64,000 nt of DNA from Cannabis sativa (Eukaryota; Streptophyta; Magnoliopsida; Rosales; Cannabaceae), in assembly GCF_029168945.1 (NCBI RefSeq), contig NC_083604.1, forward strand, positions 66,914,211 to 66,978,210. Reading direction: 5' to 3'. Below, piece after piece: positions 1-14,300 of the stretch. Both the position numbers and the translations under genes were made by a program. The notes under the pieces are model-generated. The model did not search any database and was not told where the DNA came from. It saw only the letters and a list, made by a program, of their open reading frames with translations. Position 1 is the first letter of the stretch, and each line of letters starts with the position of its first letter.

Positions 1-1696
1 CAATTCTAATTATCATTTTGAATTAATTTAATATTTTTTTAAATTTAATTCAAGATATTAGTGTAATTTGAATTTGAATAGAATTAGTATCTATCTTCTT
101 GCTTAAAAATCTATCTTATTTTTAAATTTGATTATATCTTATCTTAATTTTAAATTTAAGGTCAGATTTTATATATATTTTTTAAATTAATTTTTTTTTA
201 GATATTTTGACCTTATTTAAATTTAAAATAAGATAATTATAATCATGTAATTTTAAATAGATGTAAGATATTTTGTTAACTTTTAAATTTTGTTATTTTA
301 TTTATTTAAATTAAATTTAAAATCTGAAAAAGATATTTAACTTATCTTTTCTAATTTTTATTTAATTTTTATTTATAAAATAACATTTAAATTTTAAAAG
401 TAGTTAGCAAATTTTGAAATGATATTTAGGTTGGTTGAAACCTAATTTTTCAAAATTGTAGGTTTAATTTTAAATTTAATTTTTTTTTAAATTTTGAATG
501 ATTCAAAATTTTTTTTTAAATTTTCGAAAAATTATTTTTTAATTAATTAATTATTTCGAAATTAATTATTTAATTTAAAATTAAATAAATCCTACATCCA
601 ACTATCCATCTAACCTTGTTGCAGGAGTATGTGTTTTAGCTTGTTTGTAAGTTTTAAAAACCTATTATTACTTGATTGCAAATAGCCATGGTTACTTTTT
701 GCCAGATCTAATGATCTGATGGCTCCCTTGGTCAAGTTAATAATTTGTAACAGGTATATTTACAATCTTCTTTCATCTGTGTATGACCTAGCAACATGAT
801 AGGACCCATCCAAAGTGTGCCTGTGTGAGCCTATGTGTTTAATTTGATTATAGATACATATAGGTTGTTGTTGCTAAAATAAATTATCATTGTTCTTGAT
901 AGAATTTATTTAGACCCATTTAGTTATTGGGCTTATTCAATTAATAACAGTTGTTCTTATTAAGGTTAAATTCCTCTCTTTTGGGCCTCGTGTGAGAGTT
1001 GGGAGCCATAGAAGTGGGTACGACATACTGAACCTAGCACCCCCTCACATGAACCACCCCAATTGTGAAGGCCCATTTGCCTGATTTGAACAACTGTACT
1101 AGGTTAATTACACTAGTTTAACCTAATAAAATTGATTAGCAACATAATTAATTTCATTTATTTTAAAATTAATTTAAGAAAATTATAGTTTAAAGAATTC
1201 TTTATTCTAAGCTAAACTATATGTATTTTCTTGTATTTAATTAAATATAGAATTATAACCATCTAGATTCTTTCTGGAGCTTAATTTAAATTTTTCATTA
1301 AATATTCCTATTTAAGTTGATATTTAGTTATCTACAACTAACCAACTTAAATCTGAATATCTTTTGAATTTCAAATTTCAAAATTAAGTTGAGGAATTTT
1401 AGGCATTGGTTATTAAGATTCTTTAGATATTTTTTAAGTTAATATCTTTTCGAATATTAACTTAAAATGGAATATTTTCAAATTAAGTGGTTACAACTTA
1501 ATTTTTGATATTTAATTAAATTTAAATTTGAAAAATATTTAAGTTCTAGATTTTTTCTAATACAACTTAAATTAGATATTTTTTTTTCAAATTTTGTGGA
1601 AAAGATACTTAGTCAAATAAGATATTTTCTAGATAGTTATTTCTAGACTACTTATTATTTCTAATATTAAATAGGAAAATATTATACATTGTGAAA

Positions 1697-1705
1697 TTAA
1701 TTATT
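1697..1705. repeat. Target site duplication of MULE, left (TTAATTATT)
   Basis: This nine-base direct repeat matches 2717-2725. A single copy of the same 9-mer stands at the corresponding place in the sister element (12614-12622, opposite strand), which is the empty site. Confidence 0.88.
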
Positions 1706-2716
1706 GGGCTTTTTTCAGTTTTAACCAAAAAAAGTAACAATATTACAAAAATACTTTCAGCTGGCCAAATAAACAAATATACAGCCCAAATAAAAAAAAA
1801 TTACACAAATACCACTTACACACACCTTCAACTCAGGATCCATGCTTCCTGGGCAACTATCGTGCAACTATCGTGCAACCATCTTGCAACTATGCAGCAA
1901 CCCAATGCAACCGAAATAAAAATTCAATGAGAAAGAGAACCAATATTAATTTCGGCGACTTCACCTGAAAAGACGACCAAAATTAATCAAAACAGGGGTT
2001 GCTTCGAATTCATAAAAAAATGTAGAAAAACTACTAAGAAACTAAAATTCAACTGGAAATCTAATTTAATTTGCATAAAACTAATGTCCTCACTTCAGTT
2101 TTTAGATCTATGAAAGACAGATCTCAAATTGTTGAACTGGAGTTCCCAAACAATCCAACTCAAGTATAATCCAAAAAAAAATTACATCAATATTATAGTA
2201 AAATGTTTATCTTGGTGTATTTTTGTTGTTTTCTAAATTTCTAATGGTGAATTTATTCATATTAAATCATTAAGAGACATGTAGATAGAGTTAAGTACGT
2301 GGAAACATTGTTATGATTTTTAATGTTTCACAACAGTTGCACTACAGTTGCATTACAGTTGCCTAAACATTTTGCTAACAGTTATTTCGTCTGATTGAAA
2401 CCTTCGTCTGATGCAACCTTCAGCCAACCACACAGCAACTACCCAGAAACTTTCGTCTGATTGAAACCTTCGTCTGATGCAACCTTCGGCCAACCACCTA
2501 GCAACCACCCTGCAACCATCGTCTGATTCGTCTGATGCAACCACTGTGCAACCACGCAGCAACCACATTGCAACCATCGTCTGATTGTGTAAGTGATGAT
2601 AGTGTAAGTGGTATTTTAGTAATTAAAATCACATAAAAGGTATAAATGTTGTCTTTACCTTATGGAGGTATTTTTGTAAATAAAATATCAATTTATATTT
2701 TTTATGTAATAATTCC
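1706..2716. mobile_element. Non-autonomous Mutator-like element (MULE), 1011 bp
   Basis: This block is absent from the otherwise matching reverse complement at 12614-12622 and is flanked by the 9-bp repeat TTAATTATT, the duplication length typical of Mutator-like transposons. The two ends share degenerate inverted-repeat blocks: TTACAAAAATAC and ATACCACTTACAC occur at the left end, and their complements occur in the same order at the right end. The terminal bases are GGGC at the left and GGAA, read inward, at the right. The centre holds an irregular minisatellite of GCAACC/GTCTGAT units. No transposase is encoded, and the small ORFs inside it read repeats. It is an internal-deletion or non-autonomous element that landed in the outer retrotransposon after the two copies diverged. 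Confidence 0.85.
1845..2585. repeat. GCAAC-type minisatellite in two clusters inside the MULE
   Basis: Cluster one (about 1849-1915) is a string of GCAACTATCGT / GCAACCATCTT units. Cluster two (about 2335-2585) alternates TTCGTCTGATGCAACC, GCAACTACC and GCAACCATCGTCTGATT, and begins with three GTTGCA(T/C)TACA units in the opposite sense. The units are imperfect, so the boundaries are approximate. Confidence 0.7.
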
Positions 2717-2725
2717 TTAATTATT
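2717..2725. repeat. Target site duplication of MULE, right (TTAATTATT)
   Basis: This is an exact copy of 1697-1705. Confidence 0.88.
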
Positions 2726-5700
2726 TATATAATTAATTTTGGTACAATTTATTTTAAGTATATTTTTCCTAGTATTAAACTAGAGACTAATAATTAAGCC
2801 TTCTCTACACTTAATTATTTATTTCTTGAATTTAATACATTTAATTAATTTGAAAATTGAATATCTAAGTTGATTTTTATCATCATACTTAAATATTTCT
2901 TTTTCATGACATTTAATTAAATAGAAAATTATTTTTAGTTGAAATTTATTTTTTCAACTAAATTTAAATAATTTTCAAAATATATTTTTTCTTTATTTTA
3001 TTAATCAATTTTCGAAATTGCATTTCTTAAATGCTAGAATTTCGAATTTTATCTTGAAAAATAGATTAAGTTGTAAATTAATTATTTATTTTAATTAATT
3101 CTTGGATCAACTTAAATCAATGATTTTTTCATTTATTGATTAATTTAAAATAAATTGAATTAAAGTATATTATTAGAAATTGAATTAATTAGTCAAAAGA
3201 AAATCTAGATAGATGATATTTTTGCTTGAAGTATTTTTCTAGTATATTTAATTAAATAGAAAATTAATATTTAAGTTGATTATCATCATCATACTTAAAT
3301 ATTTGAAATTTTTCTTATATATTTAATTAAATAGGAAAATTATATTTTTTGTTGGAAATTAATTTTATTAATTAATTTTGGGCCAACATTAAATTAGAAT
3401 AATTTTTCCAGGATTAATTTTTTATTTTAACATGTATTTTCGAAAATTGTATTCTTAAATACTTTAATTTTTCGAAATGCAATATATATTTATAGAAAAT
3501 TAAATTTGAGTTGTAAATTAATTTATATTAATTTTGTAACAACTTAAATTGAATATTTTTCTAAATATTTATTGGAAATTATTACTAAGATGGAAATAAT
3601 TCATGTTATTTTTATATCCATCTAAGTAAAATTTATAAATATTAAATTAAAATTTATATTTATATTTAGAATTTTTCATTCTAAATTGGAAATTTTAAAT
3701 AAATATATATTTAAAATAAATAAATAAAATAAAGAGAATCAAAGAAAATACAACTCACTTTAAATAATGAGCTTGATTATTATTAAGATATTCGATCTCC
3801 ATTGTTGGTCTTACAAAAGTTAAATGTTTTCAATATAACCTCGAGACGCTAGACTTCGTCCCCCTATGGATGGTTATTCGTTGAACGCAATTAACACCGT
3901 AAGATTTGATTTGATAAGTGTTTTGTGAGTTTTCGTCTCTATTTAGATTCTCCCCTACGATGACTACTTAGAGACAAACTCATAAAACATGAAACAATGG
4001 TGGAAGCTCATAAAATAAGAATAACCTTGACTCTCGCCTACCGGGACAACGTTGGATTCTTATTTTGATCGAATAAAAGGTTGCTAGAATGGTTTCTATT
4101 TTAGATGAGCTGACAACTCTATTCAATAAATGATGCTTTGACTCTCGCCTACCGGGACACTGTATCAGTTTGTTGAAAACCTTGGAAATTATTTAGGATT
4201 GTATGTTTTACTATTTTCACTAGTCATTCCTACTTGCTATATGTTTATAATTTCTGAATTGTGTATGAATTTATATTGAACCATGTTATTTTCTGTTATT
4301 AAGTTGTAGTTTAATTTCGAATCTTCATTGTTGGTCTAACATGTTTGTTTTTCTAATGAGATAAATCCCTAATGGATTTTCACCATTAGACATACATAAT
4401 AGTGTAAGATCTCGAAAGATAAATATTGTATATGCAACATCTAGCTGTTCATCAATTGATGACACCTTAGACTAGTATTTTTACAATATGAAACAAGAAG
4501 ATTACATAAATAAGATTACTTTGTCTTTCGCTAATCGAAGCATCGTTGGATTCTTATTTATAAACGAAATTATCCTAATTCCTCTAAGCTTATTCATTTC
4601 GAATTAGCTTTAAAAACATATCATTGGATGAATGGTCTATAAATCATTTCATGTCATTATATTTTCTCTTAAGAAATTAAATGACGCATATGATTATAAT
4701 CCCGAAATTCTATTCCCAATTGATATAAATCCTCAATCTTAGAAATCTCCTACTTGTATGGGCAAATCTGACTTAGAGTTTGTATTAGTAGTGCTGGTCC
4801 AAGATAGAATTACTCATTATATTTGGTATAAATTTAAGTCTTTGACTTTAATTTTAGATTCCAAATAGAAATTTTCTTATATTTCTAATTCCAGAATACA
4901 ATACAGTTACACTTTCTCAAGTGTTTAATATCCATCTTTTATTAATGGATTCAAACTGTATGGAATATGAGTTAGGTATTCTGTGACCAGGATCCACTTG
5001 CAGTATTCTAAGAACTCTTTGATGTAACTAAAGCCTTGTCATCAATAGACACTACCATTTTTTTTAATCTATGGCATTTGTATCTTGTTCATAGTGGATT
5101 TGACAAGATCAATCTCTGCAAAGAGTTAATATGCCTATATCCACTGAAAGTAGTTCATCTCATTCGCAGATGGATGTACATTCAAGGGTGGATATGAGTT
5201 TTTCGTTGTATTCTTAAAACGATAACTCGAGATTATACCTTTTAGCAAAGAAATTTGAAATGTTTGAAAATTTTCATTAATTTCTAGCAATGGTTAAAAC
5301 CATTAAGGTAAGTGGTTAAAGATCTTGCGAACTGATAGGGGTGGAGAAATAGTTAGTAGATATGCAGTTCAAAGATAATTAAATTGATTTTTGAATTATA
5401 TCCAAACTTACCTCCCCAAAAATTTCGAGTTGCATGTTGATGATTAGTTACTAGTCGTTGCCTAAATCCTTCTATGGTAATACAATTTCAGAATGATGTA
5501 ATGGTTGTATACTTAATGTAAAACATTACTAGATTCATGGATGACCTAATCAAAATCTTAAGAAAAGCTAGAACTGTTAACCATGGTTTGTTAGCTATTC
5601 TAAGTGATTAGGGGTGGACCATCCCATTGTCAATAGATAAGAAAGTGTTTGTTTAAACAAATACTACTTTTCTAAGAAAATGACTAAGTCTGAAAAATAA

Positions 5701-6477
5701 GTAGCAAATAAAGGAGATATTTAATTCTTGATTCCAAAAGTGTTCTATCATCTTATATAACATATGATGATCCCACTGCCTCTGTTGTCTTGTCACAACC
5801 GAAGAGATCAATACCATTAAGTTTTCTTAGACATAATTCACGGTGCCTTGTCGTAGTGGGAGAGTTTCTAGGAACTCACCTTCTTATGACTTGGGAGACA
5901 CTAGTGATTAAAATACATTGTGAGTTTAAACAAGTAATGGATTGTCAAGATAAGAAACTAAGAAGAAAGCCAATAGAACTATGGTTTAATCCATTCACAT
6001 GGAATAACCTAAAGTTTTCTATTACAAGGACATAAAAGGAAATTTTAGTTAATAAGTCTATTCTATGGACTTAACAAACTTCCTGTTCCTAGTATTATAG
6101 GTTTGAGTTTATCTAAACCTATGGCTTGTGGTATACCTGGTAATTACTTACTCTAATGCAAGAAACTTACTTTAGTAAGATGCTGAAGCATTTTCTTTCT
6201 AATGGAAATCTATAGAAGCTTCACAACTTCTTAGACATAGATTTTATTTATCTAAGGAAAAGTCTTAACTATTCCAGAAAAGATAAAGCCATGAAAGAAT
6301 TTCTTATATCAACAGTGAGAGGTCTTAGATATGCTTTTGTATGCCTTAGACCAGACACCTGCTGTTGAGTGGGAGTAATGAGTAGGTATCAGATTAATCC
6401 AAGAGAAGAACATTGGAAGACAATCAAGTAAATCCTAAGATTAAGAAGAGGAACTATATGTTAGTCTATAAGAGTGT

Positions 6478-6482
6478 GTTTA
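6478..6482. repeat. Target site duplication of inner element, left (GTTTA)
   Basis: GTTTA directly precedes the TGTTGG terminus and recurs directly after the CCAACA terminus at 16636-16640. The uninterrupted sequence ..GTGTTTAAAACTC.. can be read on the minus strand at 8881-8890. Confidence 0.93.
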
Positions 6483-8376
6483 TGTTGGAATTTATTTTAC
6501 CAGGATCTTAGATCTACTCACAAGTATGTTGATTAACATCCTAAATATGAACTTTCTAAAACGATGAAATAAACACATATAAAGTTTAGGAAACCTTACA
6601 TTGGGTGCAGCGGAATAATATGACTCCTTCCGTTCAGATATCTAGCCCTTGATTCCTTTCTGTAGCAGAGCATTATCAATATCTGAATCTGGATCTCTTT
6701 CTCTGAATCTTTGATGCTGAATCTCCTTTGCTGATGATCTTTCTTCACGATCTTCCTCACTATGATTGAGGTATCACTTGCTGTGTGTGGGCACTACTCA
6801 TACACTAAGAATTTCGAAATTCAAGAGGGAAGAGAAAGAAGAAGTGGCAGCTAAAGATAGGGAGAGAGAAAGGCTCAGTTTTTCTGAATCAGAAGTGTAG
6901 AAAATTTAGTGTAATTTTCCTGAAGCCTTCACTATCTATTTATAGCATTCCACTAGGGTTAGATTTGAATTATTTGGCATTAAAATAATGAAAATATCAG
7001 TTTAAATTTCCTACAAAAGTGGCAGGCCCTATACTAGTGGATTTGGGCCTCACTTTTTGCAATTTTGCAGTTTTACCTTTTCTGCACCTGATTTTCTCAA
7101 AAACGCCAATTTTCAAATTTAACCATTTAAATGCCAATTCTAACTATTTAATAACTATAAATAATTATTAAATAATATTGTCATTTATCATATTTATTAA
7201 TTGAACCATACAAAGTATCATAATTAACAAATATGCCCCTATAAACTCTTTCTTTACAATTTCGCCCTTACTTAGTGAAAAATTCACAAATAGACATAGT
7301 CTAATTTGAGAATTATAATTGATTGATCAAAACCAATTACATCAGTCTTACAAGCAATATTATCTCAACTAGTGGGGGGACCATGGGTCTATATAACCGA
7401 GCTTCCAATAAGTAGATCAAGAATTTAGGACTAAAATTCACCGACTTATTAATTCTTCGTTGAATCCACGCATAGAACTTAGAATTGCACTCTCAGTATA
7501 TAGAATGCTCTATATGTTCCACCATATAGACACATCATCAGTTATCCATTGTTATAATCCTAATTTGATCAATGATCCTCTATATGAATGATCTACACAG
7601 TAAAGGGATTAGATTACCGTAACACCCTACTATGTATTTTATCCTTAAAACACTTGACCCCGTATAAATGATATTTCAGCTTATGTGAAATGAGATCTCC
7701 ACCATTTATTTTCGTTTGGTCAAGCTCGAAGGAGATCATCCTTTGCTTACTATTCGCCAGATAGAAGCTATAGATTCCATGTTTATGCTAGCGCTCCCAC
7801 TCAATTGCACTACCGTGTTCCCAAAATGTACGTATCACCCTGACCTAAAAGTAGGCTTAACTAACAAATCAAAGAAGACGAATAGCCTTTCAAGATTGAG
7901 CCTAATCATAACAGGATTAAGATCATTTGATCTAGGATCAACTTGGCGATATTTACTTGAATAGATTTTACGGTAAGTTTAATTAAATCTAAGTCAAAGT
8001 TCAATATCGGTCCCTTCCGATGCATACTCCATGCATCCAACCTGAGCTTTACTTTAACCAATGTTCTGGAAAGAACATAGTATTTCTCCAAATACAAGTA
8101 AACTCTTGTTGTAGATTATCATATCAGTAAAACCCTGTGTCTGATAAATCTAGGAAACTTTATTCACATAGTCATGTTTACTTTCCAATGTGTTGACGAC
8201 ACAATAAACAGGATCAAGTATGTGAAAAGGGTTTCATATGAATCTATACATTATGTACATATAATCATGAAATAAATCATGTGAACCATGCAACATTAAA
8301 TGTTATTTCTGATCTATATTAATAAGTAAATCTGATTATATTGAAATGAGTTTTATTTAGGGCATAAAACCCAACA
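6483..8376 (-). repeat. 3' LTR of inner copia-type element (1894 bp)
   Basis: It runs from TGTTGGAATT to AACCCAACA and matches 14742-16635 with about twenty substitutions. Small ORFs inside it (for example 7716-7964 and 7906-8097) recur in every LTR copy and show no protein signature. Confidence 0.93.
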
Positions 8377-8395
8377 AACTCCCACTTGCACTAAT
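8377..8395 (-). promoter_or_regulatory. Polypurine tract of inner copia-type element
   Basis: On the minus strand GTGCAAGTGGGAGTT abuts the LTR. AAGTGGGAG-type tracts are typical plus-strand primers of plant copia elements. The outer copy has the same tract at about 17129-17143 on the plus strand. Confidence 0.85.
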
Positions 8396-11300
8396 ATAAA
8401 ACAAAAAGTGCGTTTCAAATAATCTCAACACCTTGATATACAATTCAAGTGTAGTAGTAGGGAACTCCTCGTAATAGGATCTGAAAGGTTGAATTAAACA
8501 CAACCTTTTCTCCACCATTACTCTTCCTTTAATCACAACATCATTGATAATGTGAAATTCCTCTCTATATGTCTACTCTCTTGGGATACTGGATTCTATA
8601 TCTTTGGCAACTACTTTTGGTTAATCAGGAAATTAACACTAGTAGTTTAAGGCAATTTGGAATGATGCCAAAAATGTATAGAACTTTCCTTAGACTGAAT
8701 AAGTACCTTTCCTGCAACCTTAACATTCAATCCCTCTCTGGTAGACCTAGAGACTTCAGATAGGTTTTTACACTTCTCCAAAATCAATATTCCAGCCCCA
8801 GAGTAACCACCATCTTATCAGAAATATTTACTAGCACATAGGCAAATTTCGAAATCTGATGTGGTGTAGTCTAAGAGTTTTAAACACACTCTTATAGACT
8901 AACATATAGTTCCTCTTCTTAATCTTAGGATTTACTTGATTGTCTTCCAATGTTCTTCTCCTGGATTAATCTGATACCTACTCATTACTCCCACTCAACA
9001 GCAGGTGTCTGGTCTAAGGCATACAAAAGCATATCTAAGACCTCTCACTGTTGATATAAGAAATTCTTTCATGGCTTTATCTTTTCTGGAATGGTTAAGA
9101 CTTTTCCTTCGATAAATAAAATCTATACCTAAGAAGTTGTGAAGCTTCTATAGATTTCCATTAGAAAGAAAATGCTTCAGCATCTTACTAAAATAAGTTG
9201 CTTGCATTAGAGTAAGTAATTACCAAGTATACCACAAGCCATAGGTTTAGATAAACTCAAACCTATAATACTAGGAACAGGAAGTTTTGTTAAGTCCATT
9301 GAATGGACTTATAAACAAAAATTTCCTTTTATGTCCTTGTAATAGAAAACTTTAGGTTACTCCATGTGAATGGATTAAACCATAGTTCTATTGGCTTTCT
9401 TCTTAGTTTCTTATCTTGACAATCCATTACTTGTTTAAACTCACAATGGATTTTAATCACTAGTGTCTCCCAAGTCATAAGAAGGTGAGTTCCTAGAAAC
9501 TCTCCCACTACGACAAGGCACCGTGAATTATGTCTAAGAAAACTAAATGGTATTGATCTCTTCGGTTGTGACAAGACAACAGAGGTAGTGAGATCATCAT
9601 ATGTTATATAAGATGATAGAACACTTTTGGAATCAAGAATTAAATATCTCCTTTATTTGCTACTTGTTTTCAGACTTAGTCATTTTCTTAGAAAAGTAGT
9701 ATTTGTTTGAACAAACACTTTCTTATCTATTGACAATGGGATGGTCCACCCCTAATCACTTAGAATAGCTAACAAACCATGGTTAACAGTTCTAGCTTTT
9801 CTTAAGATTTTGATTAGGTCATCCATGAATCTAGTAATGATTTACATTAAGTACCCAACCATTACATCATTCTGAAATTGTATTACCATAGAAGGATTTA
9901 GGCAACGACTAGTAACTAATCATCAATATGCAACTCAAAATTTCTGGGGAGGTAAGTTTGGATATAATTCAAAAATCAATTTAATGATCTTTGAACTGCA
10001 TATCTACTAACTATTTCTCCACCCCTATCAGTTCGCAAGATCTTTAACCACTTACCTTAATGGTTTTAACCATTGCTAGAAATTAATGAAATTTTTCAAA
10101 CATTTCAAATTTCTTTGCTAAAAGGTATAATCTAGAGTTATCGTTTTAAGAATACAACGAAAAACTCATATCCACCCCTGAATGTACATCCATATGCGAA
10201 TGAGATGAACTACTTTCAGTGGATATAGGCATATTAACTCTTTGCAGAGATTGATCTTGTCAAATCCACTATGAACAAGATACAAATGCCATAGATTAAA
10301 AAAAATGGTAGTGTCTATTGATGACATAGGTTTAGTTACATCAAAGAGTTCTTAGAATACTGCAAGTGGATCCTGGTCACAGAATACCTAACTCATATTC
10401 CATACAGTTTTAATCCATTAATAGAAGATGGATATTAAACACTTGAGAAAGTGTAACTGTATTGTATTCTGGAATTAGAAATATAAGAAAATTTTTATTT
10501 GGAATTTAAAATTAAAGTCAAAGACTTAAATTTATACCAAAAATAATGAGTAATTCTATCTTGGACCAGTACTACTAATACAAACTCTAAGTCAAATTTG
10601 CCCATACAAGTAGGAGATTTCTAAGATTGAGGATTTATATCAATTGGGAATAGAATTTCGGGATTATAATCGTATGCGTCATTTAATTTCTTAAGAGAAA
10701 ATATAATGACATGAAATGATTTATAGACCATTCATCCAATGATATGTTTTTAAAGCTAATTCGAAATGAATAAGCTAAGAGGAATTAGGATAATTTCGTT
10801 TATAAATAAGAATCCAACGATGCTTCGATTAGCGAAAGACAAAGTAATCTTATTTATGTAATCTTCTTGTTTCATATTGTAAAAATACTAGTCTAAGGTG
10901 TCATCAATTGATGAACAGCTAGATGTTGCATATACAATATTTATCTTTCGAGATCTTACACTATTATGTATGTCTAATGGTGAAAATCCATTAGGGATTT
11001 ATCTCATTAGAAAAACAAACATGTTAGACCAACAATGAAGATTCGAAATTAAACTACAACTTAATAACAGAAAATAACATGGTTCAATATAAATTCATAC
11101 ACAATTCAGAAATTATAAACATATAGCAAGTAGGAATGACTAGTGAAAATACTAAAACATACAATCCTAAATAATTTCCAAGGTTTTCAACAAACTGATA
11201 CAGTGTCCCGGTAGGCGAGAGTCAAAGCATCATTTATTGAATAGAGTTGTCAGCTCATCTAAAATAGAAACCATTCTAGCAACCTTTTATTCGATCAAAA

Positions 11301-14300
11301 TAAGAATCCAACGTTGTCCCGGTAGGCGAGAGTCAAGGTTATTCTCATTTTATGAGCTTCCACCATTGTTTCATGTTTTATGAGTTTATCTCTAAGTAGT
11401 CATCGTAGGGGAGAGTCTAAATAGAGACGAAAACTCACAAAACACTTATCAAATCAAATCTTACGGTGTTAAATGCGTTCAACGAATAACCATCCATAGG
11501 GGGACGAAGTCTAGCGTCTCGAGGTTATATTGAAAACATTTAACTTTTGTAAGACCAACAATGGAGATCGAATATCTTAATAATAATCAAGCTCATTATT
11601 TAAAGTGAGTTGTATTTTCTTTGATTCTCTTTATTTAATTTATTTATTTTAAATATATATTTATTTAAAATTTCCAATTTAGAATGAAAAATTCTAAATA
11701 TAAATTTTAATTTAATATTTATAAATTTTACTTAGATGGATATAAAAATAACATGAATTATTTCCATCTTAGTAATAATTTCCAATAAATATTTAGAAAA
11801 ATATTCAATTTAAGTTGTTACAAAATTAATATAAATTAATTTACAACTCAAATTTAATTTTCTATAAATATATATTGCATTTCGAAAAATTAAAGTATTT
11901 AAGAATACAATTTTCGAAAATGCATGTTAAAATAAAAAATTAATCCTGGAAAAATTATTCTAATTTAATGTTGGCCCAAAATTAATTAATAAAATTAATT
12001 TGCAACAAAAAATATAATTTTCCTATTTAATTAAATATATAAAAAAAATTCAAATATTTAAGTATGATGATGAAAATCAACTTAAATATTAATTTTCTAT
12101 TTAATTAAATACACTAGAAAAATACTTCAAGCAAAAATATCATCTATCTAGATTTTCCTTTGACTAATTAATTCAATTTCTAATAATATACTTTAATTCA
12201 ATTTATTTTAAATTAATCAATAAATGAAAAAATCATTGATTTAAGTTGATCCAAGAATTAATTAAAATAAATAATTAATTTACAACTTAATCTATTTTTC
12301 AAGATAAAATTCGAAATTCTAGCATTTAAGAAATGCAATTTCGAAAATTGATTAATAAAATAAAGAAAAAATATATTTTGAAAATTATTTAAATTTAGTT
12401 GAAAAAATAAATTTCAACTAAAAATAAATGTCATGAAAAAGAAATATTTAAGTATGATGATAAAAATCAACTTAGATATTCAATTTCAAATTAATTAAAT
12501 GTATTAAATTCAAGAAATAAATAATTAAGTGTAGAGAAGGCTTAATTATTAGTCTCTAGTTTAATACTAGGAAAAATATACTTAAAATAAATTGTACCAA
12601 AATTAATTTTATAAATAATTAATTTCACAATGTATAATATTTTCCTATTTAATATTAGAAATAATAAGTAGTCTAGAAATAACTATCTAGAAAATATCTT
12701 ATTTGACTAAGTATCTTTTCCACAAAATTTGAAAAAAAAAATATCTAATTTAAGTTGTATTAGAAAAAATCTAGAACTTAAATATTTTTCAAATTTAAAT
12801 TTAATTAAATATCAAAAAATAAGTTGTAACCACTTAATTTGAAAATATTATTTAAGTTAATACTCGAAAAGATATTAACTTAAAAAATATCTAAAGAATT
12901 TTAATAACCAATGCCTAAAATTCCTCAACTTAATTTTGAAATTTGAAATTCAAAAGATATTCAGATTTAAGTTGGTTAGTTGTAGATAACTAAATATCAA
13001 CTTAAATAAGAATATTTAATGAAAAATTTAAATTAAGTTCCAGAAAGAATCTAGATGGTTATAATTCTATATTTAATTAAATACAAGAAAATACATATAG
13101 TTTAGCTTAGAATAAAGAATTCTTTAAACTATAATTTTCTTAAATTAATTTCAAAATAAATGAAATTAATTATGTTGCTAATCAATTTTATTAGGTTAAA
13201 CTAGTGTAATTAACCTAGTACAGTTGTTCAAATCAAGCAAATGGGCCTTCACAATTGGGGTGGTTCATGTGAGGGGGTGCTGGGTTCAGTATGTCGTACC
13301 CACTTCTATGGCTCCCAACTCTCACACAAGGCCCAAAAGAGAGGAATTTAACCTTAATAAGAACAACTGTTATTAATTGAATAAGCCCAATAACTAAATG
13401 GGCCTAAATAAATTCTATCAAGAACTATGATAATTTATTTTAGCAACAACAACCTATATGTATCTATAATCAAATTAAACACATAGGCTCACACAGGCAC
13501 ACTTTGGATGGGTCCTATCATGTTGCTAGGTCATACACAGATGAAAGAAGATTGTAAATATACCTGTTACAAATTATTAACTTGACCAAGGGAGCCATCA
13601 GATCATTAGATCTCGCAAAAAGTAACCATGGCTATTTACAATCAAGTAATAATAGGTTTTGAAAACTTACAAACAAGCTAAAACACATACTCATGCAACA
13701 AGGTTAGCTGGATAGTTGGATGTAGGATTTATTTAATTTTAAATTAAATAATTAATTTCGAAATAATTAATTAAATAAAAAATAATTTTTCGAAAATTTA
13801 AAAAAAAAAATTTGAATCATTCAAAATTTAAAAAAAAATCAAATTTAAAATTAAACCTACAATTTTGAAAAATTAGGTTTCAACCAACCTAAATATCATT
13901 TCAAAATTTGCTAACTACTTTTAAAATTTAAATGTTATTTTATAAATAAAAATTAAATAAAAATTAGAAAAGATAAGTTAAATATCTTTTTCAGATTTTA
14001 AATTTAATTTAAATAAATAAAATTACAAAATTTAAAAGTTAGCAAAATATCTTACATCTATTTAAAATTACATGATTATAATTATCTTATTTTAAATTTA
14101 AATAAGGTCAAAATATCTAAAAAAGATTGAATTTAAAAAAAATATATATATAAAATCTGACCTTAAATTTAAAATTAAGATAAGATATAATCAAATTTAA
14201 AAATAAGATAGATTTTTAAGCAAGAAGATAGATACTAATTCTATTCAAATTGAAATTACACTAATATCTTGAATTAAATTTAAAAAATATTAAATTAATT

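Larger units (their letters stand above)
1..6482 (+). mobile_element. Outer copia-type LTR element, internal region, left part (5' end outside window)
   Basis: This is the internal region of an LTR retrotransposon read on the plus strand. It resumes at 16636-17143 and ends in the 3' LTR at 17144-19026, being split by the inner copy at 6483-16635. It is very AT-rich and holds only wrecked coding sequence. Translation near 5080-5130 recalls the copia GAG-pre-integrase motif (LWHL..), about 5310-5350 recalls the integrase RTDRGGE motif, and about 6350-6470 recalls the RT/RNase H stretch RPD...VGVMSRYQ.NP..HW, all broken by stops. Apart from the 1706-2716 insertion it matches the reverse complement of 8881-14320. 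The repeated motif GACTCTCGCCTACCGGGAC occurs at about 4031 and 4140. Its 5' LTR and PBS would lie before base 1. Calling it copia rests on these degraded motifs plus the PBS and PPT of the inner copy. Confidence 0.8.

Noticed and set aside
7716..7964. 82-codon open frame, repeated at 15975 and (minus) 17565
   Set aside because: It lies inside the LTRs, recurs only because the LTR recurs, and shows no protein signature.
8569..8763. 64-codon frame, also on the minus strand at 16758-16952
   Set aside because: It is antisense to the degraded RNase H remnant of the copia-type element and is explained by the inverted repeat.
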